64,000 bases of DNA from Alkalihalobacterium alkalinitrilicum (GTDB taxonomy: Bacteria > Bacillota > Bacilli > Bacillales > Bacillaceae_F). The notes under the pieces are model-generated. The model made no database searches, was not told the DNA's origin, and saw nothing but the letters and a program-made list of their open reading frames with translations. How positions within the stretch are numbered: position 1 is the stretch's first letter; each line of letters opens with the position of its first letter. Made by a program: the position numbers and the translations under genes. Positions 26,585 through 36,971 of the stretch are shown here, piece after piece. The stretch spans positions 2,199,574 through 2,263,573 of the forward strand of contig NZ_KV917368.1 in assembly GCF_002019605.1 (NCBI RefSeq), read 5' to 3'.

Positions 26585-27772
26585 TTAAGCGTACGAATGT
26601 AGTCCTGCAATAACTAAATTAACAAATATAAGGTTAAACATAATAATCGCAAAACCAATTACACATAACCATGCCGAACGCTCACCGTGCCATCCACGAG
26701 AAAGACGTAAGTGTAAATAAGCTGCATAGAATAAAAATGTAATAAGCGCCCATACTTCTTTAGGGTCCCAACCCCAGAAACGAGTCCAAGCAATTTGAGC
26801 CCAGATCATTGCAAATATTAGACCACCGAGTGTAAAAATGGGGAAGCCGATTGCAATGGCGCGATAACTTAATTCATCCACACGATCTGCATTAACCCCT
26901 TTTAATATCGGCTGAATGGCAGCGCCAATTGGTTTTCTTAGGATTAAACGTAGCAACCAGTACAACACAAGTCCAGCTATTAAAGACCATACAACCGTAT
27001 TGGCATCATTACTACGTAACCAAGCTGGCATTTCAATTAAAGCATTCATCCGATTTTCGGTTAACATTTCACCTTCGTTCGGTCCTAGTAGCGGTGGTAA
27101 ATTATACACCATTTCAGCTGGTTGATCTAATTCGTTCACATAAGAAAATTTCGCCTCATAATTAAAGGCATTAAAAATATAACCGATTAAAATGAAACCA
27201 ACAATTGCAACAATACTATATAAAATAATCTCTAATGATCTCGTTTTTTTATTTTTCTTCGAGTAATCAATTGTACGAAGTAAATAAATTAAACCCGCGG
27301 CAAATCCAATTGCTAATATTCCTTGGCCTAATGCAGTAGTAATAACATGAATCTTCAACCAAATACTTTGTAAAGCAGGAATTAGCGGTGATACTTCGCT
27401 TGGAAAAACCGATGCATACGCTATAATTAACATGACAGTTGGCATTGCAAACAACCCAAGAATGTTTGAACGATAGATGGCATATATAATAATAAAAGCA
27501 AGTCCCATCATAATACCTAAAAAGGTCGTATATTCAAACATATTACTTACAGGTGCATGTCCTGCAACAATCCATCGAGTAATAAAATAACCCATAGCAA
27601 ATAAGAAACCAGCGATCGCTGAGATAAATCCAAATGTTCCCCAGCGATTACCGTTCATTTCCCCTTGTTTATCACGCCACTTCTTTCCTGTGATCGATAC
27701 AGCAAAGAAAATCGTTGACGCTAAATACAAGAAGAAAGCAACCAATAACAAATTACTACTTAATGCTGCCAT
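26585..27772 (-). CDS. resC: Cytochrome c biogenesis protein ResC (CcsA type)
   Basis: About 395 residues with eight or more membrane segments. The haem-handling tryptophan-rich WWD-type motif is seen as [20 protein letters not shown], and conserved histidines occur in [13 protein letters not shown] and [10 protein letters not shown]. With ResB it moves and attaches haem to apocytochrome c outside the membrane. ATG 27772 is chosen (AAGGAGG upstream, [10 protein letters not shown]); an earlier in-frame start at 27871 lies deep inside resB and is unlikely. It overlaps resB by 17 bases. Confidence 0.95.
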   Translation of the reverse strand: MAALSSNLLLVAFFLYLASTIFFAVSITGKKWRDKQGEMNGNRWGTFGFISAIAGFLFAMGYFITRWIVAGHAPVSNMFEYTTFLGIMMGLAFIIIYAIYRSNILGLFAMPTVMLIIAYASVFPSEVSPLIPALQSIWLKIHVITTALGQGILAIGFAAGLIYLLRTIDYSKKNKKTRSLEIILYSIVAIVGFILIGYIFNAFNYEAKFSYVNELDQPAEMVYNLPPLLGPNEGEMLTENRMNALIEMPAWLRSNDANTVVWSLIAGLVLYWLLRLILRKPIGAAIQPILKGVNADRVDELSYRAIAIGFPIFTLGGLIFAMIWAQIAWTRFWGWDPKEVWALITFLFYAAYLHLRLSRGWHGERSAWLCVIGFAIIMFNLIFVNLVIAGLHSYA

Positions 27773-29411
27773 CTTGCTCTTCCTCCTTAGGTTCTTTCTC
27801 TTTTTCCTTTTCAGCCACTTGGTCAACTGGAGAGGAGAGTTCTGTTCCCACAATGAGGCGATCGATCTCATCTTTCAGTGAACTCCAGTTTTTATTAGTA
27901 TGACCTGCTATCCATAATTCTCCATTTATACGTTGAATCCATACTCTTCGATGGACCCAATAAGAACCTTGGATGAGTCCTACCATAAAGATGAACCCAC
28001 CTACCATTAATATTCCTAATGTATAGTCTTTTCTAACTGTCAAAGCAGTTACATGTTTCGTTTCAACACCATTAAAACGTAATTGGTAATCATTTTCTCC
28101 AAATGGTTCCAAGTTTTGCCCAATCGCTAAGAAACTAACTTCTCCATCTGGATGGGTTGGTGAAACCATCTCAAAAATAAAGGCTGGGTTATTTGGGATT
28201 CTTGATCGACTAGCAGGTTGTCCTTGATCATTAAAGAAGTAATCAGGAAAGTAATGACGAACTTTTACTTTATATCCTTCTCCCAATTCATATTCTGCCT
28301 GTGGATCAAATAGATTAACAGAAAAATCACCGATTACTACCTCGGAATCTTTTTCGACCATATTGAAACTCATTTCATTTAACTCATGTAATTTGTAATC
28401 GACTTGGTAAAGTGCATAGCCATCAAACTTAAATGGGTCATTTACAAGAATATTATGTCGTGCAACTTCTACTAAATCTCCATCTGCACCAATCGTGTCT
28501 GTATCTTCTTTTTTGTACAGGACAGCCGATGTTTGATACGTTTTTACTACAGTAGCACCCGAATTTCTAAGCGCTTCTCCAAACACTTCGTCGTCTTCAT
28601 CATATAATTCAACAATAAACTTTTCGTTTTCCAAATAATACTCTTGGTTTGTTCCTGGAATTACTTCTATTTCACCTTCACGAATCCAGACAAAATCGTC
28701 TATATACATTCCTGGGAAATAACGTAACATACAACCTATTAAAAAAATAATAATTCCAATATGATTTACGTAAGGACCCCAACGAGAAAATCGTCCTTTT
28801 TCACCGACAAGGTTTCCATTTTCTTCAGAAATGTTATATTTTCTCTTTTCCAAGTTCTTTTTTACTAATGCAACCGTTTCATCGTCATTACTTACTTTCG
28901 ATGTTCCAAAAATACGTTGACGTTTTAAGAAATTTTCATGTCTAGTCACTCGTTGTGTTTTAAGTGCTCGATGAAGAGGTACAACACGATCTAAACTACA
29001 AATAACGAGTGAAACACCTAATGCAGCTATTAATAGCATGTACCACCATGAGCCGTATAAATCGTGGAACCCAAGCTGATAATACATTTGTCCTAGAACA
29101 CCATACTCATCTCCATAAAACTGCGCTGGATTTACAGTAGGCGGTATATACATTTCTTGCGGAAAAATTGTTCCAATTGATGATGCAACTAGTGTAATCA
29201 CGATAATCCAAATTCCTACTTTTACGGATGAAAAAAAGTTCCATATTTTATCAATAATCGTCCGATTGTAGGTTTGCGAACGCCGAGCCACACCTTCATA
29301 TCTCATATTTAGAAGTTCAACGGCTTCACCTTCTAATGGCTTTCCACACGATTCACAAATACCCGTTCCAAATGGATTGACGTGACCACATTCGCATTTA
29401 ACTTTATTCAT
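27756..29411 (-). CDS. resB: Cytochrome c biogenesis protein ResB (Ccs1 type)
   Basis: 551 residues. A short N-terminal Cys4 zinc-ribbon-like stretch ([20 protein letters not shown]), then membrane segments near 68, 122 and 213, a large extracytoplasmic domain 240-450, and a last membrane segment ([20 protein letters not shown]). Partner of ResC in haem delivery. The C-terminal 50 residues are highly charged. Second gene of resABC, 12 bases after resA. Confidence 0.94.
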   Translation of the reverse strand: MNKVKCECGHVNPFGTGICESCGKPLEGEAVELLNMRYEGVARRSQTYNRTIIDKIWNFFSSVKVGIWIIVITLVASSIGTIFPQEMYIPPTVNPAQFYGDEYGVLGQMYYQLGFHDLYGSWWYMLLIAALGVSLVICSLDRVVPLHRALKTQRVTRHENFLKRQRIFGTSKVSNDDETVALVKKNLEKRKYNISEENGNLVGEKGRFSRWGPYVNHIGIIIFLIGCMLRYFPGMYIDDFVWIREGEIEVIPGTNQEYYLENEKFIVELYDEDDEVFGEALRNSGATVVKTYQTSAVLYKKEDTDTIGADGDLVEVARHNILVNDPFKFDGYALYQVDYKLHELNEMSFNMVEKDSEVVIGDFSVNLFDPQAEYELGEGYKVKVRHYFPDYFFNDQGQPASRSRIPNNPAFIFEMVSPTHPDGEVSFLAIGQNLEPFGENDYQLRFNGVETKHVTALTVRKDYTLGILMVGGFIFMVGLIQGSYWVHRRVWIQRINGELWIAGHTNKNWSSLKDEIDRLIVGTELSSPVDQVAEKEKEKEPKEEEQDGSIK

Positions 29412-29423
29412 GTGAACACCTCA

Positions 29424-29951
29424 TTAAGATTGCGGTTTAATCTCTTCTAAAAACCTTCGAATAACTGTTTCGTCCATAAATCCAGAATGAACCCGAACTA
29501 CTTCACCATGTTCATCAATTAATATTGTAGTTGGAAGTGGACGAATGCCATACGCTTCAGTAATTCGCCGCCCTTTGTCAATTGCAACTGGAAATGTTAA
29601 TTTGTACCGATCTACAAATGTTTGAACAACTAAATCCGATTCATCAACATTCAAGGCAATCATCTCAATACCTTGATCTTGATACTCATGGTAAAGCTCT
29701 TCCATGATCGGCATTTCTTTTTCACATGGAGGGCAAAACGTCCCCCAAAAATTTAGGAAAATGCCTTTACCTTCTAATTCTCTTAATTCAATCGTTTCGC
29801 CAACTAAATCGTTTACAATAAAATTCTTTGCTTTGTCCCCTGCACGTACTACTGATTGATCAGAAAAGAAATTAATATAAAACGTATAGCCAATAGCAAC
29901 CGTAATGATAGCTAAAATGGAGCTACGAATGACAAGTCTTCTTTGTTTCAT
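29424..29951 (-). CDS. resA: Thiol-disulfide oxidoreductase ResA
   Basis: About 175 residues. One N-terminal anchor (SSILAIITVAIGYTFYI), then an extracytoplasmic thioredoxin fold with the active site FWGTFCPPCEKEMP. It reduces the apocytochrome c CXXCH cysteines before haem attachment by ResBC. ATG 29951 is chosen because GGGGAGAG lies just upstream and the product then starts MKQRRLVIRS. It is first of resABC and lies downstream of rluB on the same strand. Confidence 0.94.
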   Translation of the reverse strand: MKQRRLVIRSSILAIITVAIGYTFYINFFSDQSVVRAGDKAKNFIVNDLVGETIELRELEGKGIFLNFWGTFCPPCEKEMPIMEELYHEYQDQGIEMIALNVDESDLVVQTFVDRYKLTFPVAIDKGRRITEAYGIRPLPTTILIDEHGEVVRVHSGFMDETVIRRFLEEIKPQS

Positions 29952-29968
29952 TATTCTCTCCCCTCTCA

Positions 29969-30023
29969 TTAGAAAAACACGATTTAGCGCCATAAATGAC
30001 GAAAATCAATGCTGATTCTATAA
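29969..30023. repeat. Dispersed intergenic repeat, copy 1 (upstream of resA)
   Basis: The segment beginning ATTAGAAAAACACG and containing AAAATCAATG and TTCTATA matches, with substitutions, the segment at 50853-50906 upstream of ribD. Both lie within about 50 bases of the start of a minus-strand gene. The rest of 30024-30232 shows no gene. Confidence 0.5.
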
Positions 30024-30232
30024 GTAAGAAGCGGGTATTAGATCCGTAGAAATCAACGATGTCAACTTCGTCGATCTTAAACTACCCTTAACTCACAGAT
30101 TATTTGACAATGCGATTGTCACAAATAAGTATGAAAAAAGTTTGAAGAGATGAAGAATTCCAATCAATTTCTCGACAAATTTCTCTCTTTTGCCTTATTA
30201 TAACGATGGAAACCGAAGTTATTTAGTTTTGA

Positions 30233-30961
30233 TTATGACTTTTGTGTGACAGCTAATTCACGGAAGTGTTTCACCTCAATCGGCTTTAACGGACGAAATT
30301 CTCCAGGCGTTAAACCAGTAAGATCCAGAAAACCGTACTGCTCTCTTTTTAATTTAATAACATTATAACCCAGTGCCTCAAACATTCGACGAACTTGACG
30401 ATTTCTTCCTTCGTGGATTGTTAATTGAACAATTGAAGTTTGATTTTTTTTATTAGCCGAAATTAATTTAACTTTTGCTGGTGCCGTCTTTCCATCTTCA
30501 AGGCGAATTCCATCTTTTAATTGCTTTAGTTGTTCTCTAGTAGGAATCCCTTTAATTTTTGCAACGTAAACTTTATCAATTGTATGTTTTGGATGCATTA
30601 AAAGATTAGCAAATTCACCGTCATTCGTTAAAAGAATAAGCCCAGAAGTATCGTAGTCAAGTCTTCCTACTGGAAAAATCCTTTCTTGGACTTCGATAAA
30701 GTCTGTTACCACTTTTCGACCTTTATCATCTGATACACTTGAAATTACTCCAGATGGTTTATATAGCAAAAAATAAACCGGTTGTTCCCGGTCAATTGGT
30801 ACTCCATTCACTTCGATTTCATCTTTATTCGCGTTTACTTTTACACCTAGCTCGCGAACAAATTGACCGTTAACCTTAACCTTTCCTTCTACTATTAATT
30901 GTTCTGCTTTTCTTCTTGATGTCACACCTGCTTGAGCAATGACTTTTTGTAATCGTTCCAT
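30233..30961 (-). CDS. rluB: 23S rRNA pseudouridine synthase RluB
   Basis: 242 residues. An S4 RNA-binding domain is at 1-48 (MERLQKVIAQAGVTSRRKAE). The RsuA/RluB catalytic domain follows, with the active Asp in FPVGRLDYDTSGLILLTNDG. Later motifs are HPKHTIDKVY and HEGRNRQVRRMFEALGY. It modifies the peptidyl-transferase-centre helix of 23S rRNA. It corresponds to B. subtilis ypuL/rluB, also upstream of resA. Confidence 0.95.
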   Translation of the reverse strand: MERLQKVIAQAGVTSRRKAEQLIVEGKVKVNGQFVRELGVKVNANKDEIEVNGVPIDREQPVYFLLYKPSGVISSVSDDKGRKVVTDFIEVQERIFPVGRLDYDTSGLILLTNDGEFANLLMHPKHTIDKVYVAKIKGIPTREQLKQLKDGIRLEDGKTAPAKVKLISANKKNQTSIVQLTIHEGRNRQVRRMFEALGYNVIKLKREQYGFLDLTGLTPGEFRPLKPIEVKHFRELAVTQKS

Positions 30962-31220
30962 ATTTTCACCTCATTGAACATCTTAATGCTTATTATACAA
31001 ATTCTCAAGTTTTCATTATTATAGGCAAATTATTGTCACTTTTTACATCACTAGTTAGAATGATACCTTTTCATGTTACACTTAACATTCAAGTTATCGT
31101 TATATAGAACAGTAAGTAATGAACTAGCTAGTTTTTTTGACATAACTTAAATGTTTTTCTCCCTGAGGCAAATTCTATACTAAATTAAGTGAATCCCCCA
31201 AACTAGCTCATCTTTACAAG

Positions 31221-31245
31221 AAAAAAAGACTACCATTTGATAGCC
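31221..31245 (-). terminator. Terminator after spmB
   Basis: On the minus strand GGCTATC and GGTAGTC pair (two wobbles) around a 4-base loop and are followed by TTTTTTT (31221-31227), directly behind the spmB stop. It ends the dacB-spmA-spmB transcript. The stretch 30962-31220 holds no gene that I can see. Confidence 0.75.
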
Positions 31246-31249
31246 TCAG

Positions 31250-31780
31250 TCATCCAAATACTAATGTTACAATAATAATCGATGCAATAATGCCAACTAC
31301 ATCGGCTAGTAATCCTACTTTTAACGCATCTCCCATTTTCTTTATACCTACAGCTCCAAAATATACTGTTAATACATATAAAGTCGTATCCGTACTTCCT
31401 TGCATCGTTGAAGCTAATCTTCCTATAAATGAATCAGGACCATAAGTCGCAATCAAATCTGTCGTCATTCCTAATGCACCTGTCCCAGATATCGGTCGAA
31501 TCATAGCAAGTGGAACAATTTCACTAGGAACACCGATCGCTTGTAGTATCGGCCTTAGCGATTCAATAATAAAGTCCATTGCACCCGATGCTCGAAATAC
31601 AGAGATAGCTACGAGCATTCCTACTAAATAAGGAATGATTGAGATCGCCATCGTAAAACCTTCTTTTGCTCCTTCAACAAACGTCTCATAAGTTGGTACC
31701 TTTTTATAGGTTCCATATAGGAGAATAAAAGCGATTAGCATTGGGATAATCCATATTGAAATGACAGTGATCCATCCCAT
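31250..31780 (-). CDS. spmB: Spore maturation protein B
   Basis: 176 residues with about five hydrophobic segments, Gate/nucleoside-recognition type. Characteristic stretches are KEGFTMAISIIPYLVGMLVA, LAMIRPISGTGALGMTTDL and GSTDTTLYVLTVYFGAVGIK. With SpmA it is needed for normal spore core dehydration and heat resistance. Only 2 bases separate it from spmA. Confidence 0.95.
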   Translation of the reverse strand: MGWITVISIWIIPMLIAFILLYGTYKKVPTYETFVEGAKEGFTMAISIIPYLVGMLVAISVFRASGAMDFIIESLRPILQAIGVPSEIVPLAMIRPISGTGALGMTTDLIATYGPDSFIGRLASTMQGSTDTTLYVLTVYFGAVGIKKMGDALKVGLLADVVGIIASIIIVTLVFG

Positions 31781-31782
31781 GC

Positions 31783-32370
31783 TTACCTCCTCCTCATTCG
31801 ACGATAATAAAAATAACGGTCAATAAGTATTGCGCCTAGCGTTGAACATAAAGTCGCTAGTATCGTTGTCCCGACAATTTCTGTAGGTGACACCGAATCA
31901 TAACTCATTCGTATCGAAATCACGGTTGTCGGAATAAGCGTAATACTCGCTGTATTGATCGCTAATAGCGTAATCATGGAACGACTTGCTTCATCACGGT
32001 CCCCATTTAATCTACGAAGTTCTTGCATTGCTTTTATTCCCATGGGTGTTGCAGCATTTCCTAATCCAAACATGTTCGCTGTCATATTGGAGAGGATATA
32101 CCCCATTGCTGGATGATTACTAGGCACTTCTGGAAAAAGCCTTGTTGCGATTGGGCGTAGCAATTTTGCTAAACCTTCTAATAACCCAGCACTTTGTGCT
32201 ATCTTCATCATCCCTAACCAAAAGACAAGAATACTAATTAAACCGAAACAAATCGTAACCGCATCCTTTGCTCCAGTAAAGATCGCTTCATTGACTTCAG
32301 GCATTTTTCCATTAATTCCTGCAAAAATTAATCCAATGACAAGCATGGATACCCAAATGATATTAATCAA
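31783..32370 (-). CDS. spmA: Spore maturation protein A
   Basis: 195 residues, membrane protein. Typical parts are GAKDAVTICFGLISILVFWL, NMTANMFGLGNAATPMGIKA and LLAINTASITLIPTTVIS. It works with SpmB and DacB in cortex formation and core dehydration. Its start overlaps the end of dacB by 8 bases, so coupling is likely. Confidence 0.95.
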   Translation of the reverse strand: MINIIWVSMLVIGLIFAGINGKMPEVNEAIFTGAKDAVTICFGLISILVFWLGMMKIAQSAGLLEGLAKLLRPIATRLFPEVPSNHPAMGYILSNMTANMFGLGNAATPMGIKAMQELRRLNGDRDEASRSMITLLAINTASITLIPTTVISIRMSYDSVSPTEIVGTTILATLCSTLGAILIDRYFYYRRMRRR

Positions 32371-33517
32371 TGGATTTCACTCCCAATGTGAGAAAGAAAA
32401 TTTGCTTAATTCTAGACCAAAATCCTTTCTTTTCTTCTTCAATGGGTGTTAAGAAATAAAGTGGAATATTACTTAATGTTTCACCATTCATTGAGATTGT
32501 TAGTTTACCAACAGGTTGAGGCATATAGATATTTCTCGCTTCCTCACCTTTTGGTGGACGATATAATGTGATGTCCTTTTTTACCCCTGCTTTTTCCTTT
32601 TCTGTTAACGGGTACGTAAATGTGTAAGGAATATAAACTTTATCTTTATAAAACTCATCTTGAATTCCATCAATTGTACCTTCTTCTGCAAGTGTTTCTA
32701 CTGTATAGCGATTAAACGCGGAATTAAAAAGATTCATATGATCATGCCAGTCACTCGGTGCATTTAAGGTAACGCAAATTAAATCAAAACCATCTTTCGT
32801 AGCCGTTGACACTAGTGTCCGTTTAGCTCTTTTTGTGAACCCTGTTTTTCCACCCGTTGAATAGTTGTATAACTGAGTTAATAATCTATTTTTGTTTTTC
32901 CAATAACTATATACATCGCCTTCCCGTGAAGCTTTATACGTTTTCGTAGCTGAAATTTCTCGATAGTGTTCATTTTCCATTGCATACTGAGTCAAGATTG
33001 CCATATCATAGGCGGTTGAATAATGTTCTTCATGGTCATCTAATCCATGCGGGTTGGAAAATACCGTTCGGCTCATACCTATTTCTTGCGCTTTTTGATT
33101 CATTAAATAAACAAATCCTTCAAGACTACCACCGACATGTTCTGCAATGGCAACTGCTGCATCATTTCCAGATCGAAGCATGAGACCATATACTAGATCT
33201 TCTAACTTAATTTTTTCACCTGCTTTTAGATAAAGCGATGATCCTTCTGTTCCTTCCGCTCGTGTCGAGACTTTTACATACTCATCCATTTTTCCTGATT
33301 CAATCGCAAGTATAGCCGTCATAATTTTTGTAATACTAGCAATCCTCATTTGTTGGTGTTCATTTTTTCCATATAACACCCTACCAGAAGATTGTTCTAT
33401 TAAGATTGCTCCTTGAGCGGAGACTGAGAAAGCCTCACTTTGATTCGTAAATGCAAACGTTGAAAATGATAAACTAATAGATAGACATATGATTAGTGCT
33501 TTATTTCTAATGTACAT
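32363..33517 (-). CDS. dacB: Sporulation-specific D-alanyl-D-alanine carboxypeptidase DacB (PBP5*)
   Basis: About 384 residues. Signal peptide (NKALIICLSISLSFSTF), then the serine peptidase S11 domain with the nucleophile motif SITK (IASITKIMTAILA), SGN (MLRSGNDAAVAIAEHVGG) and KTG (TGGKTGFTKRAKRTLVS). A C-terminal beta-rich domain follows. In sporulating cells it trims cortex peptides and controls cross-linking. ATG 33517 (MYIRNKAL) is chosen (GGGG, about 7-base spacing); an earlier in-frame start at 33580 would extend the signal region implausibly. Confidence 0.94.
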   Translation of the reverse strand: MYIRNKALIICLSISLSFSTFAFTNQSEAFSVSAQGAILIEQSSGRVLYGKNEHQQMRIASITKIMTAILAIESGKMDEYVKVSTRAEGTEGSSLYLKAGEKIKLEDLVYGLMLRSGNDAAVAIAEHVGGSLEGFVYLMNQKAQEIGMSRTVFSNPHGLDDHEEHYSTAYDMAILTQYAMENEHYREISATKTYKASREGDVYSYWKNKNRLLTQLYNYSTGGKTGFTKRAKRTLVSTATKDGFDLICVTLNAPSDWHDHMNLFNSAFNRYTVETLAEEGTIDGIQDEFYKDKVYIPYTFTYPLTEKEKAGVKKDITLYRPPKGEEARNIYMPQPVGKLTISMNGETLSNIPLYFLTPIEEEKKGFWSRIKQIFFLTLGVKSID

Positions 33518-33688
33518 ATAAATCCCCGCCTGAATAGTAGTTTGTACAAGTGTATGCGGTAAAAAATGAAGTATGAACAAATTTGTCCAATCCCTTTTAA
33601 TATTGGAATATTAGACCATTCATTTGAGAAAACTATAGGTAACTTATAGGATATGTTTTACCTGCATTTAGATGAAGCAAGGAAGTAG

Positions 33689-34423
33689 GTGAAAGGTATG
33701 GATGGAGATGTATTAAAAGAGTCTGCCATTATATTAGCTCGAATTATTACGATTTTTCCATTGTTTTTACTAATTACACTTTATATGGGGAAACGATCCA
33801 TAGGTGAAATGCCCATTTTTGATTTTCTCATTATTATGACTTTAGCCAATGTTATCGGTGCTGATATTGCGGATCCAAAAGTTGATCATGTCTATACCTA
33901 TTTAGCAATCATTGTTATCCCTTTACTCCAAAGGCTAACTGCCTATTTATCGATTTCTAATCGAAAATTAGGAAAAAAGTTAACATTTGAGCCTACTTTA
34001 GTAATTCAAGACGGTAAAGTATTAGTGAAGAATTTAAAGCGGATTAGATATACCGTTGATAACGTCTTGCAAATGTTACGTCAAAAAAATATTTTTGATA
34101 TAAGTGAGGTTAAAATTGCCATTATCGAAGCTAATGGGCAAATAAGTGTATTAAAGAATGACAGTAAATTAGAAGTAACTATTGAGGATTTAAATGTACA
34201 AAAGAAAAGTAGAAGTTTGTCTTACCCACTTATCGTCGAAGGAATAATATATGAGGATATTCTTACTTATTTAGGGTTAACTCAACAATGGTTAATTTCA
34301 GAATTACAAAAAAAGCAAATTGCACAAGTTAATCGAGTATTTTTTGCATCTATTAATGAAGACCATGAACTTCACATATCTCTAAAAGATGAACAGCAAC
34401 AAATGCCACCGATTTATAACTAA
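33689..34423 (+). CDS. DUF421 (YetF-family) membrane protein
   Basis: 244 residues. Three N-terminal membrane segments (LARIITIFPLFLLITLYMG, LIIMTLANVIGADI, YLAIIVIPLLQRL). The two-lobed DUF421 soluble domain follows: LVIQDGKVLVKNLKRIRYTV, LRQKNIFDISEVKIAIIEAN, PLIVEGIIYEDILTYLGL. Alternative starts are GTG 33689 and ATG 33698. It is divergent from dacB and convergent with the 2Duf-like gene. One of three DUF421 genes within 6 kb. Biochemical role unknown. Confidence 0.85.
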   Translation: MKGMDGDVLKESAIILARIITIFPLFLLITLYMGKRSIGEMPIFDFLIIMTLANVIGADIADPKVDHVYTYLAIIVIPLLQRLTAYLSISNRKLGKKLTFEPTLVIQDGKVLVKNLKRIRYTVDNVLQMLRQKNIFDISEVKIAIIEANGQISVLKNDSKLEVTIEDLNVQKKSRSLSYPLIVEGIIYEDILTYLGLTQQWLISELQKKQIAQVNRVFFASINEDHELHISLKDEQQQMPPIYN

Positions 34424-34467
34424 AATTTACATCCGTTTATTTTTATAAAACCAGTTAAAACAAAAGC

Positions 34468-34494
34468 GAGAGGCAGCCTCTCCATTACCGCCTC
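34468..34494. terminator. Terminator between convergent DUF421 genes
   Basis: GAGAGG (34468-34473) and CCTCTC (34477-34482), or alternatively GAGGC (34470) with GCCTC (34490), can pair. The element lies 3-45 bases from the two convergent stops. T-rich sequence follows on both strands. Confidence 0.5.
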
Positions 34495-34495
34495 T

Positions 34496-35353
34496 TTATT
34501 TTAATAACGGTTTTAATTTTTTCATAACGTCTTCCATTTCATGAGCACAGCGCTTGTACATTTTTTTCGTTTGTTCTGATTCGGTTTGCATCGAAAATAC
34601 TTCCAAATCGGCTTGACACTTTTTAATTGCAGCAAATAACAGTGGCTTTTCTGTAGGTTCTGGAATTTCAATCTGATCATCGAACACATCTACTGTTAAT
34701 TCTCCATATGAGTCGACTTGGCCTAAGTATACATTTTCAATTGCTACGCCTATTTTGTCTAATTCATGCTCAAGCCATCTGCGATTAAATCCAATTGTTG
34801 AAAGTGGTTCATCTAATATTTTGCCATCCATAATGACGGTTTCTGGCTGTTTGATAGGAGCAACTTGAATTTGCATATCTTTTGGTGTTAAAGGTTGGTA
34901 ATCTTTTTTCAATAGGACGTTAACAGCGCCGTTTGGTTCAAGAATAGCAAATTCAACATCGGCGACACGAAATACATTTTTCGTCCTCAGTTTCGTTAAC
35001 AATTCGTCCGTTGTATATCTACCTTTCCTCATATTATCCTCAAGGATTTTGCCATCTTTAATAATGGGTACACCTTTACCACCAACTAGGTTTCGAATCC
35101 TTAAACTTTTTACTGATAAAGAACCAATTAAGTATGGGATAAAAATCCATATAAACAAGGCAATTGCTACATGTCCTGGAGGTATCGCTAAAGCCACAGA
35201 CCCAACTCCAACAATGATTGCTACTGCTGCAGCTGCAATAAACTCAAAATATGAAAGGTCCCCTACTGCCTTGCGGACAAAAAGTTTCGCTCCGAACATT
35301 ACAACAATAAGACCAACTGCAGAACGTAAAACAATTTCTAACCAACCTGGCAA
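34496..35353 (-). CDS. 2Duf-like spore membrane protein (DUF421 + C-terminal DUF1657)
   Basis: 285 residues from a TTG start with AAAGGAGGGG just upstream. Residues 1-90 hold three membrane segments. Residues 95-215 are a DUF421 domain (IIKDGKILEDNMRKGRYTTD, LRTKNVFRVADVEFAILEPN, IMDGKILDEPLSTIGFNRRW). Residues 238-285 (IKKCQADLEVFSMQTESEQT and on) align with the separate DUF1657 protein encoded next door (LKGIEASLNTFSIETEDEEA). The two-domain arrangement matches 2Duf, the product of the Bacillus spoVA2mob operon linked to higher spore wet-heat resistance. It is the last gene of the operon. Function here is inferred. Confidence 0.85.
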   Translation of the reverse strand: MPGWLEIVLRSAVGLIVVMFGAKLFVRKAVGDLSYFEFIAAAAVAIIVGVGSVALAIPPGHVAIALFIWIFIPYLIGSLSVKSLRIRNLVGGKGVPIIKDGKILEDNMRKGRYTTDELLTKLRTKNVFRVADVEFAILEPNGAVNVLLKKDYQPLTPKDMQIQVAPIKQPETVIMDGKILDEPLSTIGFNRRWLEHELDKIGVAIENVYLGQVDSYGELTVDVFDDQIEIPEPTEKPLLFAAIKKCQADLEVFSMQTESEQTKKMYKRCAHEMEDVMKKLKPLLK

Positions 35354-35384
35354 ATGAACCCCTCCTTTCCTAAAATTTTATCGT

Positions 35385-35591
35385 TTAAAATCCGTTATAT
35401 TGAGGCTCTTCTCGTTCAAGTTCACCAATTCTTTTTTCAATATCACCGATCACTTTTCTAGTTGTTAAACAAGTTTCATGAAATACTTGTCGTGCTTCCT
35501 CATCTTCAGTCTCAATTGAAAATGTGTTCAGCGAGGCCTCGATACCCTTCAATGTAGATAAACACTGTTTTACTTGTGAAGCGACTGTCAT
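35385..35591 (-). CDS. DUF1657 protein (small helical)
   Basis: 68 residues, MTVASQVKQCLSTLKGIEAS, predominantly helical and acidic, ending EREEPQYNGF. It closely resembles the 67-residue protein at 38046-38249, including the EEPQYN end, and the C-terminal domain of the neighbouring 2Duf-like protein. It lies 12 bases after the spoVAEb-like gene in the same operon. DUF1657 genes are regular members of spoVA2mob operons; no molecular function is known. Confidence 0.85.
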   Translation of the reverse strand: MTVASQVKQCLSTLKGIEASLNTFSIETEDEEARQVFHETCLTTRKVIGDIEKRIGELEREEPQYNGF

Positions 35592-35603
35592 TTTGAACCC
35601 CTC

Positions 35604-35954
35604 CTATCCTTTTGGTTTAAATATTAACGCTGCAAAAAAACCGAAAATAATTGCAGCTGATATCCCTGCACTTGTAACTTCAAATATTCCAGTAATAACA
35701 CCAACAAGCCCGTGCTTCTCTGCTTCTGCCATCGCTCCATGAACGAGTGCGTTACCGAAGCTAGTAATAGGTACAGTTGCCCCTGCACCCGCAAAATCAA
35801 TTAATGGTTCATACAATCCAAAACCATCCAGAATGGCCCCAGATACAACTAATGTACTCATCGTATGAGCAGGGGTTAGTTTTCCTACGTCCATTAAAAT
35901 CTGACCAATTACACAAATAAGTCCTCCAACAACAAAAGCCCAAAAGAATATCAT
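35604..35954 (-). CDS. SpoVAEb-family protein (second spoVA set)
   Basis: 116 residues, four hydrophobic segments. Family blocks are [60 protein letters not shown] and the end ALIFKPKG. Very similar to the housekeeping SpoVAEb at 61966-62319. Part of the membrane channel that moves dipicolinate. It is 9 bases from the SpoVAD-like gene. Confidence 0.9.
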   Translation of the reverse strand: MIFFWAFVVGGLICVIGQILMDVGKLTPAHTMSTLVVSGAILDGFGLYEPLIDFAGAGATVPITSFGNALVHGAMAEAEKHGLVGVITGIFEVTSAGISAAIIFGFFAALIFKPKG

Positions 35955-35963
35955 CCTTTTTAG

Positions 35964-36971
35964 TCACCTCCCTGCTTCAATTGCAACGGCGTGGGCGATA
36001 CATGGAATCGTTTCTTTTTGTTGAAACGATAGTGGTGATAGTAAAGCTCCTGTTGCAACGATCAGCATTCGGTTAATTTCTCCTCTTTTCATTCGGTTAA
36101 GTAAGTGTCCATAAGTAACGGCGGCAGAACATCCTGAACCACTAGCTCCAGCTAATACAGGTTGACTCTCTCGATAAATCATCATTCCACAATCTTGAAA
36201 TTGCTCTTCTGTAAGTTGTAATCCATGTTTACCTAATAGATCAATTGCGATGGAATGTCCAATTTTACCCAAATCACCTGTTGCAATTAAATCATAATAT
36301 TCTGGACCAATTTGCAGGTCTCTTAAATGTGCTTCAATCGTATCTACAGCAGCAGGTGCCATAGCTCCACCCATGTTAAACGGGTCACTTAACCCCATAT
36401 CAACGACTCTTCCAATTGTGGCCGATGTTACTCTCGGTCCATTTCCTGTTTTTCCAATTAAACCAACACCAGAAGCCGTAACGGTCCATTGAGCCGTCGG
36501 TGGCTTTTGCGCACCATATTCTGTCGGGTATCTAAATTGCTTCTCAACAGCTGAATTATGACTCGAAGAGCCTGTTAATATATAGTTTGCTCCTCCACCA
36601 TTCAGGATAAATGATGAAATGGCTAAACCTTCCATCGAAGTAGAGCAAGCACCAAATAAACCAATGTACGGAATACTTAATGTTCGACAAGCAAAGCTTG
36701 TTGGTGTAATTTGATTAACTAAGTCACCTGCAATGATAAATTCAACTGCTTCTTTCTCCAGCCCACTTTTTTCGATGGCTTTATTACAAGCTTCCTCAAA
36801 TAGAATTCGATGAGCTTTTTCATATGAATCTTGTCCCATCCACAAATCTTCGTGAAGCGTATCAAAGTCTTCAGGTAGATTTCCGTTTGCTTCAAAAGGA
36901 CCACCGACCGTTCCAGTAGATAAAATAACAGGCTTATTCTCGAAAACCCAAGTTCGATGGCCTGTAAGCAT
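35964..36971 (-). CDS. SpoVAD-family protein (second spoVA set)
   Basis: 335 residues with a thiolase-like fold. Recognisable parts are GLFGACSTSMEGLAISSFIL, TGSSSHNSAVEKQFRYPTEY, DMGLSDPFNMGGAMAPAA and the end IPCIAHAVAIE. The housekeeping copy is at 62316-63332. SpoVAD binds Ca-DPA on the outer face of the inner forespore membrane. Start ATG 36971 follows GGGGGG at 7 bases. It abuts spoVAC, a few bases away. Confidence 0.92.
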   Translation of the reverse strand: MLTGHRTWVFENKPVILSTGTVGGPFEANGNLPEDFDTLHEDLWMGQDSYEKAHRILFEEACNKAIEKSGLEKEAVEFIIAGDLVNQITPTSFACRTLSIPYIGLFGACSTSMEGLAISSFILNGGGANYILTGSSSHNSAVEKQFRYPTEYGAQKPPTAQWTVTASGVGLIGKTGNGPRVTSATIGRVVDMGLSDPFNMGGAMAPAAVDTIEAHLRDLQIGPEYYDLIATGDLGKIGHSIAIDLLGKHGLQLTEEQFQDCGMMIYRESQPVLAGASGSGCSAAVTYGHLLNRMKRGEINRMLIVATGALLSPLSFQQKETIPCIAHAVAIEAGR